Shown one piece after another: positions 7,993 through 18,420 of a stretch of 64,000 nt of DNA. This DNA is from Chitinophaga sp. SYP-B3965. GTDB lineage: Bacteria > Bacteroidota > Bacteroidia > Chitinophagales > Chitinophagaceae. The translations under genes and the position numbers were made by a program. Under the pieces are notes generated by a model. The model was not told the origin of the DNA and did not search any database. It worked only from the letters and a program-made list of their open reading frames with translations. Positions within the stretch are counted from its first letter, which is position 1. The number at the start of each line of letters is the position of its first letter. Location of the stretch: positions 2,356,001-2,420,000 of the forward strand of contig NZ_WJFD01000001.1 in assembly GCF_009647655.1 (NCBI RefSeq), in the 5' to 3' direction.

Positions 7993-10365
7993 TTATTCCA
8001 TTTTCAGGCTCTTTACCGGGTTTGCTATTGCTGCTCTTATCGATTGATAACTTACTGTGAGCAATGCTATCATCACGGATAAAAAACCGGCTAATGCAAA
8101 TACCCACCATTCAATATCCACCCGATAGGTATAACTTTCCAGCCACTTATTCATGCCCCACCATGCCAGTGGTGTTGCTACTAAAAATGAGATAAGTACC
8201 AGCTTTACAAAATCCTTTGATAACAAAGTGGTGATGCTGGTTACAGATGCGCCTAATATTTTCCGTATGCCAATTTCTTTCACCCTGTTTTCCGCCATAT
8301 AGGTGGCCAGGCCAAACAAGCCCAGGCATGAAATAAATATAGTGAGTCCGGCAAATAAAGCAGCCAGCGTACCCTGGAGTTTTTCATTCTCAAAGTTCCT
8401 GGCATATGCTTCATCCACAAACTTCATATCAAAAGGATATTCAGGGTTGAGTTTTCTAAAAATAGCTTCTGCCCCATCCAGGTTTTTTGCCGTAGCATTA
8501 TTCCCGTTTAGTTTTATCTGCATCACCTGGAAACTCATGAAGCGGCTCTTTGCTCCGCATATCAACAAGGGGTTTGTGGGCTCATAAGGGCTGGTCAATA
8601 TAAAATCTTTGATCACCCCTACAATGTGCCAGTCAATGCCAAGATCCCCTACTACTCTGCCGATCGGGTCTTTGAACTTCATTAGCTTCAGCGCAGATTC
8701 ATTAATGATAAGCCCTGTTGAATCCGTAGGGAATTTCTTCAGATTGAAGTCGCGGCCCTGAACAAATTGCAAACCAACCGTAGTACCCAACCCTTCATCA
8801 GATAAAAAACGATCGAAAGATGTTTTATCGTTCGGATCCTTTCCTTCCCAGCTCTGTCCCCATCCGTTACTCCATCTATCCGTGATCGGAGAATTGGTTT
8901 TGGTAATTGATTTCGCTATACCCGATGAAAGCAATTCATTTTTTATCAGTTCGTAGTTCTTAGGTATATCCCCCGTCATGAAATGATAAACGAGATTATC
9001 TTTGTTATATCCCATTTCCCGTTCCCGGGCATAATCTATTTGCTGCTTTACGATGATCGTGCAGATGATAAGAATAGTAGCAAATGTAAACTGCAACACC
9101 ACCAGTACTTTCCTGGGCGTTACCAATGCATTTGCCTTTTTAAATGTGCCTTTTAATACTTTAACAGGCTGGAAAGAGGAAAGAAAGAAGGCGGGATAAC
9201 TACCAGCCAGCAAACCTGTGATGAGGATGAACCCGGTAAATATAACCCATGTATAGATACTGCGATAGTTGATGAATAGTTCCTTATCCGTCAGCTGGTT
9301 GTAGGCCGGCAGGCTTAGCTGAACAATAATAATAGCTACAATACCTGACAGCAAAGCGAGGAAAACAGATTCCCCGATAAACTGACTGATCAGCGAACTT
9401 TTCTGCGCACCCACTGCTTTCCGTATCCCTACTTCCTTCGCTCTTTTTTCACTTCGTGCGGTACTCAGGTTCATAAAATTGATACATGCTATCAATAATA
9501 TAAACACTGCAATGATCCCAAACAGTTTTACGAATGTGATGCGGCCTCCGCCTTCCACACCATTGCTGAAGTTTGAATACAAATGCCAGCGGCTGAGGGG
9601 ATACATAAACAGTTCCCATTTCATCTTTTTTGCGTCCTCATGGTATTGCTGCCTTAATACTTTTAACTTAGGGGCCACGGAAGCATAACTTGCATTGGGC
9701 TTTAACATCACATAAGTAGGAATGCTGTTGTCATTCCAGCCCAGGTCCTGCCCTTCACCATATTTAAAATACGACCAGGGCACCAGGTATTCAAAACCTA
9801 ACCTTGTATTGGGAGGCGGATCTTTCACAATGCCGGTAACCGTAAAATTATCCTTATTCTGCACCTTTACAATTTTGCCCAGTGCATCTTCGTCCCCGAA
9901 TAAGATCTTAGCAGTGGATTCAGTCAGCACCAGTGAATGTATATCATTCAGGGCTGTGAAAGGATCACCTTTCAGCATGGGAAAGCTGAACATTTGCAGA
10001 AAACCGGTATCCACCCTGATACCCGATCGCTGTACCTTTTTATCCCCCACTGAAAGCAGAAAATCACTTGACTTTACCCTTACAGTACGTTCTACTTCAG
10101 GCAGGTCCTTTTCCAGCGCAGGGGCCAATGGTTCAGGCACGGAATTCCAGGTAGAGATCTCACCTTCATATGGTACCCGGTTCCACACCTGGTAGATCCT
10201 GTCTTTATTTTCATGAAACTCATCGTAGTCCACTTCGTCTTGTATCCACAGTAAAATGAGTATCGCTGCGGACATGCCAATGGCCAATCCTGTAATATTG
10301 ATCAGGGAAAAGCCTTTGTTGCGCAAAAGATTCCGGTAAGCGACCTTGAAGAAGTTTTTAATCAT
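7993..10365 (-). CDS. MacB/FtsX-type ABC transporter permease, no ATPase nearby
   Basis: A roughly 790-residue permease with the double MacB_PCD + FtsX architecture. There is an N-terminal TM helix (LINITGLAIGMSAAILILLW), a periplasmic core domain, three TM helices with the ARSEKRAKEVGIRKAVGA coupling motif, then a second core and a second FtsX block with ENRVKEIGIRKILGAS. The start is placed at the ATG at 10365 (MIKNFFKVAYRNLL...), the standard N-terminus of the family; upstream residues are not family-like. Such permeases export peptides or lipids, or act mechanically, together with a MacB/LolD-type ATPase, but none is encoded here. Confidence 0.88.
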   Translation of the reverse strand: MIKNFFKVAYRNLLRNKGFSLINITGLAIGMSAAILILLWIQDEVDYDEFHENKDRIYQVWNRVPYEGEISTWNSVPEPLAPALEKDLPEVERTVRVKSSDFLLSVGDKKVQRSGIRVDTGFLQMFSFPMLKGDPFTALNDIHSLVLTESTAKILFGDEDALGKIVKVQNKDNFTVTGIVKDPPPNTRLGFEYLVPWSYFKYGEGQDLGWNDNSIPTYVMLKPNASYASVAPKLKVLRQQYHEDAKKMKWELFMYPLSRWHLYSNFSNGVEGGGRITFVKLFGIIAVFILLIACINFMNLSTARSEKRAKEVGIRKAVGAQKSSLISQFIGESVFLALLSGIVAIIIVQLSLPAYNQLTDKELFINYRSIYTWVIFTGFILITGLLAGSYPAFFLSSFQPVKVLKGTFKKANALVTPRKVLVVLQFTFATILIICTIIVKQQIDYAREREMGYNKDNLVYHFMTGDIPKNYELIKNELLSSGIAKSITKTNSPITDRWSNGWGQSWEGKDPNDKTSFDRFLSDEGLGTTVGLQFVQGRDFNLKKFPTDSTGLIINESALKLMKFKDPIGRVVGDLGIDWHIVGVIKDFILTSPYEPTNPLLICGAKSRFMSFQVMQIKLNGNNATAKNLDGAEAIFRKLNPEYPFDMKFVDEAYARNFENEKLQGTLAALFAGLTIFISCLGLFGLATYMAENRVKEIGIRKILGASVTSITTLLSKDFVKLVLISFLVATPLAWWGMNKWLESYTYRVDIEWWVFALAGFLSVMIALLTVSYQSIRAAIANPVKSLKME

Positions 10366-10591
10366 GATATACAGTTGAAATATACGGACAGCCATTGCCG
10401 GCAAAGAGAATGCCGGATACTCAAACAATTGATTTACAATATAGTAATTGTATGAGTATGTTCGTTTTTGATACAAAAACTGTCCGCTTTTGGTACACGG
10501 CGTGAAAGAGCATCTTCTTGCTTCAATCAAAAATTTATCCTAATTTACTTCCATCTCCATCATCCACGTTTAAAAAAATCATATCAAGTCC

Positions 10592-11176
10592 ATGTGTTCG
10601 GTTGAAGAAACTGGGTTCGTTCAATTCCTGTCATCAGGAGATGAGAAGGCTTTTTCTGACCTGTACGATCGTTACTGGGAGCCACTTTTTGGCTATGTAA
10701 TGCACGTACTGCAGGATAAGGAAGACTGCATGGATATTGTGCAGGATACTTTTATTACCGTATGGCAGCAACGTACTACCCTGGGTAATGTGCAATCTTT
10801 TAAAGCTTATATCTATTCCATCGCCCGGTATAAAGCCCTGCGGTATATACGGATGAACATCCGGAAAAGGGATTATCTCAGCTCCCTTCTGAACTTTTTA
10901 CAAGCTCATGATGAAAGCCCCGAGGAACTGCTGATCACAGGTGAATTGCAGTCTATTATTAATACCGAAGTGGCAAACCTTCCACCGAAAATGCGGGAAG
11001 TATTCCTCTTAAGCCGCGAACAGCGGCTCTCTTACAGGGAGATCGCAGCGAAGTTGAACATCTCCGATAAAACCGTAAAAAAGCAGATCAGTAACTCACT
11101 GAAACTCATTCGCCTCAAATTAGAAGGAGACGCCCCCTCTGCCCTACTGCTGTTAATATTACTTAAAAGCCTCTGA
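10592..11176 (+). CDS. ECF RNA polymerase sigma-70 factor, first gene of the cytochrome PUL
   Basis: A 194-residue sigma factor. Region 2 (EKAFSDLYDRYWEPLFGY, DIVQDTFITVWQQR) and region 4 (LPPKMREVFLLSREQRLSYREI, NISDKTVKKQISNSL) are intact. The C-terminus is hydrophobic (ALLLLILLKSL), as in the other two susC-linked sigma factors here. The fecR gene follows after 74 bp, then susC, so this is the canonical sigma-fecR-susC order and the sigma factor probably drives the whole unit to about 23860. Confidence 0.92.
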   Translation: MCSVEETGFVQFLSSGDEKAFSDLYDRYWEPLFGYVMHVLQDKEDCMDIVQDTFITVWQQRTTLGNVQSFKAYIYSIARYKALRYIRMNIRKRDYLSSLLNFLQAHDESPEELLITGELQSIINTEVANLPPKMREVFLLSREQRLSYREIAAKLNISDKTVKKQISNSLKLIRLKLEGDAPSALLLLILLKSL

Positions 11177-11250
11177 GGCAAAATTATTTTTTCATTCTTC
11201 TACTACCAACTTCCTGATTTGGACACTTACTATTGTTTCACGTTAATCTG

Positions 11251-12402
11251 ATGATCAGCAAAGAAGATATAACAGCCCTTTTAAAGCAATATGAATCCGG
11301 TGCCTGCAGCCCGAAGGAAAAAGTATTGCTTGAAAGATGGTTTGCTGAAAGGCAGGCATCTTCCGGCTGGCAATGGAGCAGTGAGGAAGAACGTTTGCAG
11401 GTACAGCAACTGATGCGCGCTTATATTGAAGATCAGATCTTTAGAAAGCAGCCGAAGAAAAGAAGTGCCGGCATATTCACCTTAAAAAAGATAGCGATAG
11501 CAGCCTCTTTACTGCTGTGTTTCCTCGCCGCCGCCTGGCTCTTCCGCATGAACAGCCCCGCTAAAAAAGTGGAGCGGTTCTATACGGAGAAGGCAGTGAA
11601 ACCCGGCAGTCATGCTGCACGGCTAACACTGCCAGACGGATCTGAAATACCACTTGACGACACAACTGCAGGTGTGCTGTTCAATAAAGGTGGTGTGAAA
11701 ATATCGAAGCTTGCTAATGGCCAATTAGTATATGATGCTCCCTTCCGCCAGGAAAACGTTGATACAGGCAATAATACCCTTAGCATTCCACGTGGTGGTC
11801 AATACCGGATCACCTTGCCAGACGGCACCATCGTCTGGCTTAATTCCGCCACAAGCCTTACCTGGCCGGTAACATTTAATGGTAAGGAACGCGTGGTACT
11901 GCTCTCCGGGGAAGCTTATTTTGATGTAGCTAAAAACAGTGAACAACCTTTTAAAGTAAAAGCGGGCCATGCAGAAATACTGGCTACCGGTACCAGTTTC
12001 AATATCTCTGCCTATGAAGATGAAGACAAGGTATCCACTACGCTGGTAGAAGGAGGCGTAAACGTAACGGTTCCCAACAGCATGGTAAACCTGAAACCCG
12101 GCCAGCAGGCCATCATCTTTTCAGGCAGCAGCAGCATTCAGAAAAAGGAAGTGGATACAGATCAGGCACTGGCCTGGATGCAGGGTAACTTCCTTTTTGA
12201 AGACCAGGATATACGTTCCATCATGAGGAACATAGCACGGTGGTACAACGTAGAAATAAGTTTTGAAGGAAAGCCCAATCCTATGAAATTCGGGGGCACC
12301 TACTCCCGCTCCAAAGGACTGGAAGAATTATTGAAACATCTTGAATCACTGAGCGGCATCCGTTTCAGGATAAATAATAACAAGGTCACCGTTTTGATGT
12401 AA
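11251..12402 (+). CDS. FecR-family anti-sigma factor (DUF4974 C-terminal domain)
   Basis: A 383-residue single-pass regulator. It has a cytoplasmic N-terminal sigma-binding segment, a TM helix around residue 85 (IAIAASLLLCFLAAAWLF), a periplasmic FecR domain with PRGGQYRITLPDGTIVWLNS, and a C-terminal DUF4974 domain (FGGTYSRSKGLEELLKHLES). The ATG at 11251 is preferred over the in-frame TTG at 11233, as it gives the usual MISKEDITALL start. Its partners are the sigma factor upstream and the STN domain of the SusC downstream. Confidence 0.92.
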   Translation: MISKEDITALLKQYESGACSPKEKVLLERWFAERQASSGWQWSSEEERLQVQQLMRAYIEDQIFRKQPKKRSAGIFTLKKIAIAASLLLCFLAAAWLFRMNSPAKKVERFYTEKAVKPGSHAARLTLPDGSEIPLDDTTAGVLFNKGGVKISKLANGQLVYDAPFRQENVDTGNNTLSIPRGGQYRITLPDGTIVWLNSATSLTWPVTFNGKERVVLLSGEAYFDVAKNSEQPFKVKAGHAEILATGTSFNISAYEDEDKVSTTLVEGGVNVTVPNSMVNLKPGQQAIIFSGSSSIQKKEVDTDQALAWMQGNFLFEDQDIRSIMRNIARWYNVEISFEGKPNPMKFGGTYSRSKGLEELLKHLESLSGIRFRINNNKVTVLM

Positions 12403-12447
12403 CAGACTAGCTATCTCTCTGCATACTTATCGCACATTACAATTTAA

Positions 12448-12463
12448 CCGGCCCGATGGCCGG
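12448..12463 (+). other. Hairpin in the fecR-susC spacer
   Basis: CCGGCC-CGAT-GGCCGG forms a perfect 6-bp GC stem with a 4-base loop 34 bp before the susC ATG. It is not followed by a T run, so it is not a standard terminator. It may be an RNA-processing or stability element that raises susC/susD mRNA relative to the regulator genes; that is inference. Confidence 0.4.
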
Positions 12464-12496
12464 ATCGGATTTCTATTATTTAAAACCTAGCTTGCC

Positions 12497-15400
12497 ATGA
12501 AACTCTCTACACTCATGTTGCTGATCGGTTTCTTTCAGCCAAGGGCCGAAGGTCAGGAAGTAAGCCTGAATATCAGGAATGCTCCCCTCGCCAAAGTTTT
12601 TAACATCCTGAAAAAACAAACCGGCTACGATTTCCTTTATGTATCAGAAGAATTAAACCGGGCCACGCCTGTATCAGTGCAGGTTACCCGCAAACCACTG
12701 GCAGAAGCACTTAAACTCTGCCTTACAGATCAGCCACTGACATTTGAGATCCACAATACAACGGTACTGATAAAACAGAAACCTGAACCACCTCCGCAAG
12801 ACAAAAAGGTAGAGGGCGTGGTAGTGGACCAGAAAGGCGAGCCTATACCGGGTGCCACCATCACGGCAAAAGGCACCAAACTAGGTACCACCACAGATAT
12901 GCAGGGTAAGTTCTCTTTCAGTGTTCCGGATAACATACCTGTTATTGTAGTGTCCTATGTAGGAATGAAATCGGTGGAGATCGGTACGGGGCAAGGCCTT
13001 CGTATTGTACTGGAAGCTACGGACGAAGCACTCAATGAAGTGGTGGTGGTAGGTTATGGAAAGTTGCGGAAGCTTAGCCTTACAGGATCTATCAGCAGCA
13101 TCTCCAACAAAGATATCATTACCACCCGGGCGCCTTCTCTTGCAGTGGCGCTGGCGGGTAAGGTACCGGGGTTGCAGATCCGGCAGACGAGTGGTCTCCC
13201 CGGAAGCTTCAGTACCAATATCAACATACGCGGCATGGGCACACCTATGTTTGTAATTGATGGTGTGGTACGTAATGAGCCCACTGAATTCCAGAAGCTC
13301 AACCCGGAGGATATTGAGAGCATCACAGTGCTGAAGGATGCATCCGCCGCGATATACGGTATCAACTCCAGTAATGGTGTTATACTGGTAAAAACAAAAT
13401 CAGGCTCCAAAGGTCCGCTGCGTGTTTCTTACAGCGGGCTGGCGGGTGTTTCAAGGCCTACACAGCACACTAAAATGATGGATGTAAGCCAGTACTGGGA
13501 GATCAGGAATGAAGATGCATTCAACTCTACGGGAACACCTTACTTTTCTTCACGGGAAACTTTGAAAGAATCACAGGCACTCCCCTATACCAACTGGTAC
13601 AAGGAAGTATTTCAGCAGGCAGCTTTCCAGCATCAGCATAACCTTACTATTGAAGGCGGTACGGATAAGATCTCTACTTACACCAGCATAGGATATATGA
13701 CGGATAATGGTTTGCTCAGAAGCGGGGATATAGGATACAATAAATATTCGTTCAGGAACGGCACCACCTTTCAACCTAATAAGTATGTGAAAGTGGAACT
13801 GAACCTTTATGGGTATACAGACTACCGCAAGCAGCCGGGTACCTGGGATGATGCTTTCTTCTATCTGAATAAGGCTGCCCATGGCCTCATCCCTTCTGAG
13901 AGTCTTTATGCCAATAATAATCCTCTCTACTACAACCGCCCGCGAACATTCAGTGACAACCCGGTGCAATTCTCTCAGCGCGATCTTTTTGGCTATGGAG
14001 AATGGCGGGATAAATTCTTTCAGTCCTTCCTGGCAATGACCTTCAGCGTTCCTCGTGTAGACGGTCTGCAGCTGAGATTACAGGGCGCATACGACGGAAA
14101 GACCACTATCAGGACACGGGTGCAGAAAAGGGCTATTAACTACATTTATTCCTCCGCCACAGATTCTTATACTCCTTACAACAACTTCGACCCGAGCATC
14201 CAGGAAGAAGCAGGCACTACAACACGCCTGAATTTCCAGGGCCATATTTTATACAACAAACAAATTGCACAACACCATAACGTTGGCCTGGTACTGGTTG
14301 CAGAAGCACGCCAGGATAACACGCGATACCTGAGCGGAAAACGTTTTTATGAAGGCGATCTGTTCACCATCGATAATATCGACCGCGCACCTGTAACCAA
14401 TCAGCAGGCGGGAGGTAATACAGGTGTATTCAAGTACATGTCTTTCATCGGACGTTTCAATTATGATTACAGAAGTAAGTACCTGCTGGAGTTTGCATTT
14501 CGCCAGGATGGATCTTACCGGTATGCACCTGAAAAACGATGGGGTTTCTTCCCTGTTATATCAGGGGGATGGCGGATCTCTGAAGAACCTTTCCTCAAGA
14601 ACAACACATCGGTGATCACAGAACTGAAACTGAGAGGTTCTTATGGCACTACCGCCCAGGATGCGGGCAATGCCTTCCAGTTTATTCCTGGTTATACGAA
14701 TTACAACGGTTATGTGTTAGGCGATAAATTTGTAAGCGGCTATACAAATGCCGGGCTTTTAAATGCCAACCTTACATGGACTACTTCAAAAACTGCAGAT
14801 ATAGGCATCGACGTTAGCCTGTGGAATGGCAAGCTGGATTTCACATTCGATCTCTTCCGCAGGAACAGGACCGGTTTGCTGGCCACCCGTGCACAGGCAT
14901 TGCCTAATACCTTCGGCGCCACTTTACCACAGGAAAATCTGAACAGTGATCGTACAGATGGTTTTGAAATGAGTATCGGGCATAAGAACAAGGTGGGTGA
15001 ATTTGAATACGGCGTATCCGGCAATATGTATGTTGGCCGTACAATGGTGTTGTATGCGGAGAGAGCCCCCTTCCGCAGCAGTATGGACCGGTGGAGGAAT
15101 GGTACCGCCAACAGGTGGCAGGACATTGGCTGGGGTTACCAGGTAGACGGACAGTACCAGAACTACGATGCTATCCGGAATGGTGTGATCGAAACAACTT
15201 CTTATGGCAATGCAAGAACATTGCCCGGCGATTATATACATGCTGATGTAAACGGAGATGGTGTGATCAATGGGAAAGACATGATGCCCATCTTCTGGAA
15301 TGGCCAGCCCAAGCTTGGTTTCGGGCTTACGTTATATGCCAGCTGGAGAGGCCTTGACTTTAACATGTTATGGCAGGGCGCCGGTATGTATTCTTTGCGC

Positions 15401-15817
15401 TACAGCGAGGTATTAGGCCAGGTGCTTGCACTTGATGCTGCCAACTCACCCGCCATCTATTATGACCGCTGGCACCAGGCGGACATCTACGATCCTAACA
15501 GTGCATGGATACCCGGAAGATTCCCTTCCACACGCCGGCTGGACACTGACAATGGCGCTAATCGCCTGGAGAGCGACATCCAGCGGGTGGATGCCACTTA
15601 CGCCCGTTTAAAGAATATGGAAGTGGGTTACAGATTGCCCAACAGTGTTTTAAGATTCCTGGGTGTTTCCCGGTTCAGGTGTTATGTGAACCTGTTCAAT
15701 CCCTTAGTGATCTGCAACGATTATCTTAAAAGTTTTGATCCGGAGATCACAGACGGTAACGGATTCCAGTATCCTCTTTCAAAGGCCTACAACTTTGGCG
15801 TAAATCTTACTTTTTAA
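12497..15817 (+). CDS. SusC/RagA-family TonB-dependent transporter with STN domain
   Basis: A 1106-residue outer-membrane transporter. Domains in order: a short signal peptide (to about residue 20), STN (EVSLNIRNAPLAKVFNILKK to about residue 95), a carboxypeptidase-regulatory-like domain (VEGVVVDQKGEPIPGATI), and the plug (GYGKLRKLSLTGSISSIS; VLKDASAAIYGINSSNGV), then the beta barrel ending in LTF. The STN domain fits control by the adjacent FecR/sigma pair. It imports the ligand captured by the SusD encoded 11 bp downstream. The substrate is unknown; the oxidoreductase and epimerase genes downstream point to a sugar or glycoside. Confidence 0.93.
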   Translation: MKLSTLMLLIGFFQPRAEGQEVSLNIRNAPLAKVFNILKKQTGYDFLYVSEELNRATPVSVQVTRKPLAEALKLCLTDQPLTFEIHNTTVLIKQKPEPPPQDKKVEGVVVDQKGEPIPGATITAKGTKLGTTTDMQGKFSFSVPDNIPVIVVSYVGMKSVEIGTGQGLRIVLEATDEALNEVVVVGYGKLRKLSLTGSISSISNKDIITTRAPSLAVALAGKVPGLQIRQTSGLPGSFSTNINIRGMGTPMFVIDGVVRNEPTEFQKLNPEDIESITVLKDASAAIYGINSSNGVILVKTKSGSKGPLRVSYSGLAGVSRPTQHTKMMDVSQYWEIRNEDAFNSTGTPYFSSRETLKESQALPYTNWYKEVFQQAAFQHQHNLTIEGGTDKISTYTSIGYMTDNGLLRSGDIGYNKYSFRNGTTFQPNKYVKVELNLYGYTDYRKQPGTWDDAFFYLNKAAHGLIPSESLYANNNPLYYNRPRTFSDNPVQFSQRDLFGYGEWRDKFFQSFLAMTFSVPRVDGLQLRLQGAYDGKTTIRTRVQKRAINYIYSSATDSYTPYNNFDPSIQEEAGTTTRLNFQGHILYNKQIAQHHNVGLVLVAEARQDNTRYLSGKRFYEGDLFTIDNIDRAPVTNQQAGGNTGVFKYMSFIGRFNYDYRSKYLLEFAFRQDGSYRYAPEKRWGFFPVISGGWRISEEPFLKNNTSVITELKLRGSYGTTAQDAGNAFQFIPGYTNYNGYVLGDKFVSGYTNAGLLNANLTWTTSKTADIGIDVSLWNGKLDFTFDLFRRNRTGLLATRAQALPNTFGATLPQENLNSDRTDGFEMSIGHKNKVGEFEYGVSGNMYVGRTMVLYAERAPFRSSMDRWRNGTANRWQDIGWGYQVDGQYQNYDAIRNGVIETTSYGNARTLPGDYIHADVNGDGVINGKDMMPIFWNGQPKLGFGLTLYASWRGLDFNMLWQGAGMYSLRYSEVLGQVLALDAANSPAIYYDRWHQADIYDPNSAWIPGRFPSTRRLDTDNGANRLESDIQRVDATYARLKNMEVGYRLPNSVLRFLGVSRFRCYVNLFNPLVICNDYLKSFDPEITDGNGFQYPLSKAYNFGVNLTF

Positions 15818-15828
15818 CTCTCCATGAT

Positions 15829-17733
15829 ATGAAACGTAACATCATTCTCTTAATAATATTCGGCTTTGCCTTTAGCGCCTGCTCAAATTTCCTGGAAGTA
15901 GAGCCTAAGGACAGAATGACGGGAAATGCCCTGTTTGCCAGTGATGGCGGCATTAACGCCTATATGGCAGGGTTGTATTTTGATCTGCCTATAGAAGACT
16001 ATCGTTATGATTTTTGCAGCAAGTTTAATGTAACCCGTTGCGATGGCGGTAAGAATAACATGATGGCCACACCGGAAGCAGTACACAGTGAATGGGGTGA
16101 TCATGCAGGGCAGCCGGAACGGTATGGTAACTGGGGCGATCTTTATGTGTATGTACGCAAGTACAATGAGCTAAAGGACAACATTCCGCTGATGCGGCCA
16201 TCCAACCCTGCTACCCTGACCATGCTGCGGGGAGAATACCACTTCTTCATGGCCTACACCTACTTCGCACTGGCAAAAAGATATGGAGGTGTACCCATCA
16301 TTACGGAAGTGCAACAGTTCAACGGAGATTACAAGACCATCAAAACTCCCCGGAGCAAAGAAGTAGCTACCTGGAAGTTCATCCTCGCGGAATGCGACAG
16401 TGCCGTAAAACTGCTGCCCAATTCAGCGATACAGGAACGTGCGAATAAATGGACGGCTTATGCTTTAAAAACCCGGGTGGCATTACATGCTGCTTCTGTT
16501 GGTAAGTTCTGGAACGCCAACGGTGCCGGGCTTTCCGGCCAGGCCGTTTCAGAAGGTCTTGCAGGTGGTTTCACCGCAGAAGACATCCGGTTCTTCTATC
16601 AGGAATGCATCAGTGCAGCAGCTGAAGTGATCAAAAGCGGCATGTTCTCCTTATACGGTGAATCACCTGCCACACTAAGCGACGCAGCTGTTAACTATGG
16701 CAAGGTGTTCACAAACGGCAAAGGCATTTCCGAAGTGATGCTGATCCGGAATTTTATCTATCCCGGCGTTGCACATAATATGGGCAAATGGCATGAACCT
16801 AATCAATTGTCTATTGAATTCGGCGGCCGTTGCGGTCCTACATTAGACCTTGTTGAATCCTACGCAAAGATCGATCCTGTAACACGCGCAGGTACCTACA
16901 ACGTAAAACTGGAAACTACCACAGATGGTAATGAGAATTATACCGTTGGTTATTCGTTTTCCAAAAACATCAACTACAAAAGGTATGATAACGTGAATGA
17001 CATCTTCGCAGACAGGGATCCGCGTTTGTATGCATCCGTGATCCTGCCCGGCAGCCAATGGGGCGGAAAACGTATCCTAATACAGGGAGGTCTTGTAAAG
17101 AACAACGGAGATGCCATCTGGCAGACCAACGACAAATACACCTTCAACGGTGTTGACTACTACGGAAAAGGAGACGCCAGTGAAGGAAATGTGTCAGGAT
17201 GGGTAAGCAACCGCGCCAATGGCACACGCTCCGGTTTTCTGCTGAAGAAATACCTGACCGGCGTGAATGACCAGGTTTGGGACCAGGTAGTAACACCTTT
17301 CTCTGAACTGCGGTATGCAGAGGTTTTATTGAACTATGCAGAGGCAGTTGCCGAAGGCGGTCTGCCAGACGCTGCAGGTGTTATTACTGCAAAAGAAGCG
17401 TTAAACAAAGTTCGCAAACGCGCAGGCTTCCTGGATAATGTTGATCTGACCACAACGAATGTGCGCTATGAACGTAAAGCAGAGTTTGCACTGGAATATA
17501 ATGCCACCTGGGAATATTACCGGCGCAGGGAATATCACACGTTCTTCAATAACACCTATCATCGCAGGGGGCTGATCCCTATGGCTGATCTTACAACAGG
17601 ATCTTTGAAATATATTTTCGTAAGGGCGAATGTGGAACCAGGGAACAGTGCTAAAAGCTTTGAGCCCAAAGCATACTACCGCCCCATACCTGGTATTGAA
17701 AATAATTCATTGGTTCAAAATCCTAACTATTAA
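15829..17733 (+). CDS. SusD/RagB-family nutrient-binding lipoprotein
   Basis: A 634-residue lipoprotein (MKRNIILLIIFGFAFSAC, lipobox FSAC), longer than the usual 500-550 residues. The N-terminal SusD motif region includes MLRGEYHFFMAYTYFALAKRYGGVPI around residue 135. The C-terminal region has LRYAEVLLNYAEAVAEGG and KVRKRAGF, ending with a typical YRPIPGIENN... motif. It caps the preceding SusC. An 11-bp gap to susC and a 12-bp gap to the next gene place it firmly in the operon. Confidence 0.93.
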   Translation: MKRNIILLIIFGFAFSACSNFLEVEPKDRMTGNALFASDGGINAYMAGLYFDLPIEDYRYDFCSKFNVTRCDGGKNNMMATPEAVHSEWGDHAGQPERYGNWGDLYVYVRKYNELKDNIPLMRPSNPATLTMLRGEYHFFMAYTYFALAKRYGGVPIITEVQQFNGDYKTIKTPRSKEVATWKFILAECDSAVKLLPNSAIQERANKWTAYALKTRVALHAASVGKFWNANGAGLSGQAVSEGLAGGFTAEDIRFFYQECISAAAEVIKSGMFSLYGESPATLSDAAVNYGKVFTNGKGISEVMLIRNFIYPGVAHNMGKWHEPNQLSIEFGGRCGPTLDLVESYAKIDPVTRAGTYNVKLETTTDGNENYTVGYSFSKNINYKRYDNVNDIFADRDPRLYASVILPGSQWGGKRILIQGGLVKNNGDAIWQTNDKYTFNGVDYYGKGDASEGNVSGWVSNRANGTRSGFLLKKYLTGVNDQVWDQVVTPFSELRYAEVLLNYAEAVAEGGLPDAAGVITAKEALNKVRKRAGFLDNVDLTTTNVRYERKAEFALEYNATWEYYRRREYHTFFNNTYHRRGLIPMADLTTGSLKYIFVRANVEPGNSAKSFEPKAYYRPIPGIENNSLVQNPNY

Positions 17734-17745
17734 ACGTTCCGCTAT

Positions 17746-18417
17746 ATGAAAAAATGGATCATTGTATCAGCTGTTCTTTTTGCATCCTGCGAATTAGATC
17801 AGTTTGACCCACCCAGCGCCACCATTCATGGCTCCCTGAAGGATGTTAACGGCGGCGCGCTTATTCAACAGGACATAGAAGCCGGATCCAAGATCATTTA
17901 CAGGGAATATGGTTACCAGAATCCCGAAGAGCAGCAGATGATCTTTAAAGAAACAGGAGAATACCGGAACAACCTGGTCTTTCCCGGACAGTATGATATT
18001 TATTTCAACGAAAGCAATTTCGTAAAACCGGATACACTTAAATCCTACACCATCAAAAGTGGCGATAATATCCTTGATTTCACCGTGCAACCCTACATCA
18101 GGGTGAGCAATGTTACCATTGCGAAATCAGGCAATGAAATAGTGGCCACTTTTACCATCACTCCTACTGTAGCCAATAATGTGAAACAGATCGGCCTCTT
18201 CGGGCATATTGACCGTATAGTGGGTAATCAGTTTGCAGTGCAGCGGGCAACACAGAACATCGATGCAGCTTCTAAAGATGTGCCTAAAACCTACACGTTG
18301 AAGTTTAGCACCAATGGTTTTACAGCAGGCAAAACGTATTATTTCAGGGTGGGCGCATTGATCGATGTTGCAAATGCGAAATACAATTATGCTCCTTCCG
18401 TAACGATCACTATCTAA
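17746..18417 (+). CDS. DUF3823-family lipoprotein, SusCD accessory
   Basis: A 223-residue lipoprotein (lipobox LFASC at residues 11-15). It has an N-terminal beta-sandwich resembling a carboxypeptidase-regulatory fold (ATIHGSLKDVNGGAL) and a C-terminal beta domain. This matches the DUF3823 family, which is usually found directly after susD. Its role is probably as an additional surface glycan-binding or complex-stabilising protein. The gaps are 12 bp before and 3 bp after. Confidence 0.8.
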   Translation: MKKWIIVSAVLFASCELDQFDPPSATIHGSLKDVNGGALIQQDIEAGSKIIYREYGYQNPEEQQMIFKETGEYRNNLVFPGQYDIYFNESNFVKPDTLKSYTIKSGDNILDFTVQPYIRVSNVTIAKSGNEIVATFTITPTVANNVKQIGLFGHIDRIVGNQFAVQRATQNIDAASKDVPKTYTLKFSTNGFTAGKTYYFRVGALIDVANAKYNYAPSVTITI

Positions 18418-18420
18418 AGT

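Noticed and set aside
10366-10591. TTGCCGGCAA and TTTTTG-ATA-CAAAAA small palindromes between the permease and sigma genes
   Set aside because: They are short, unconnected to a promoter-like box, and at a length expected by chance in AT/GC-patchy intergenic DNA.
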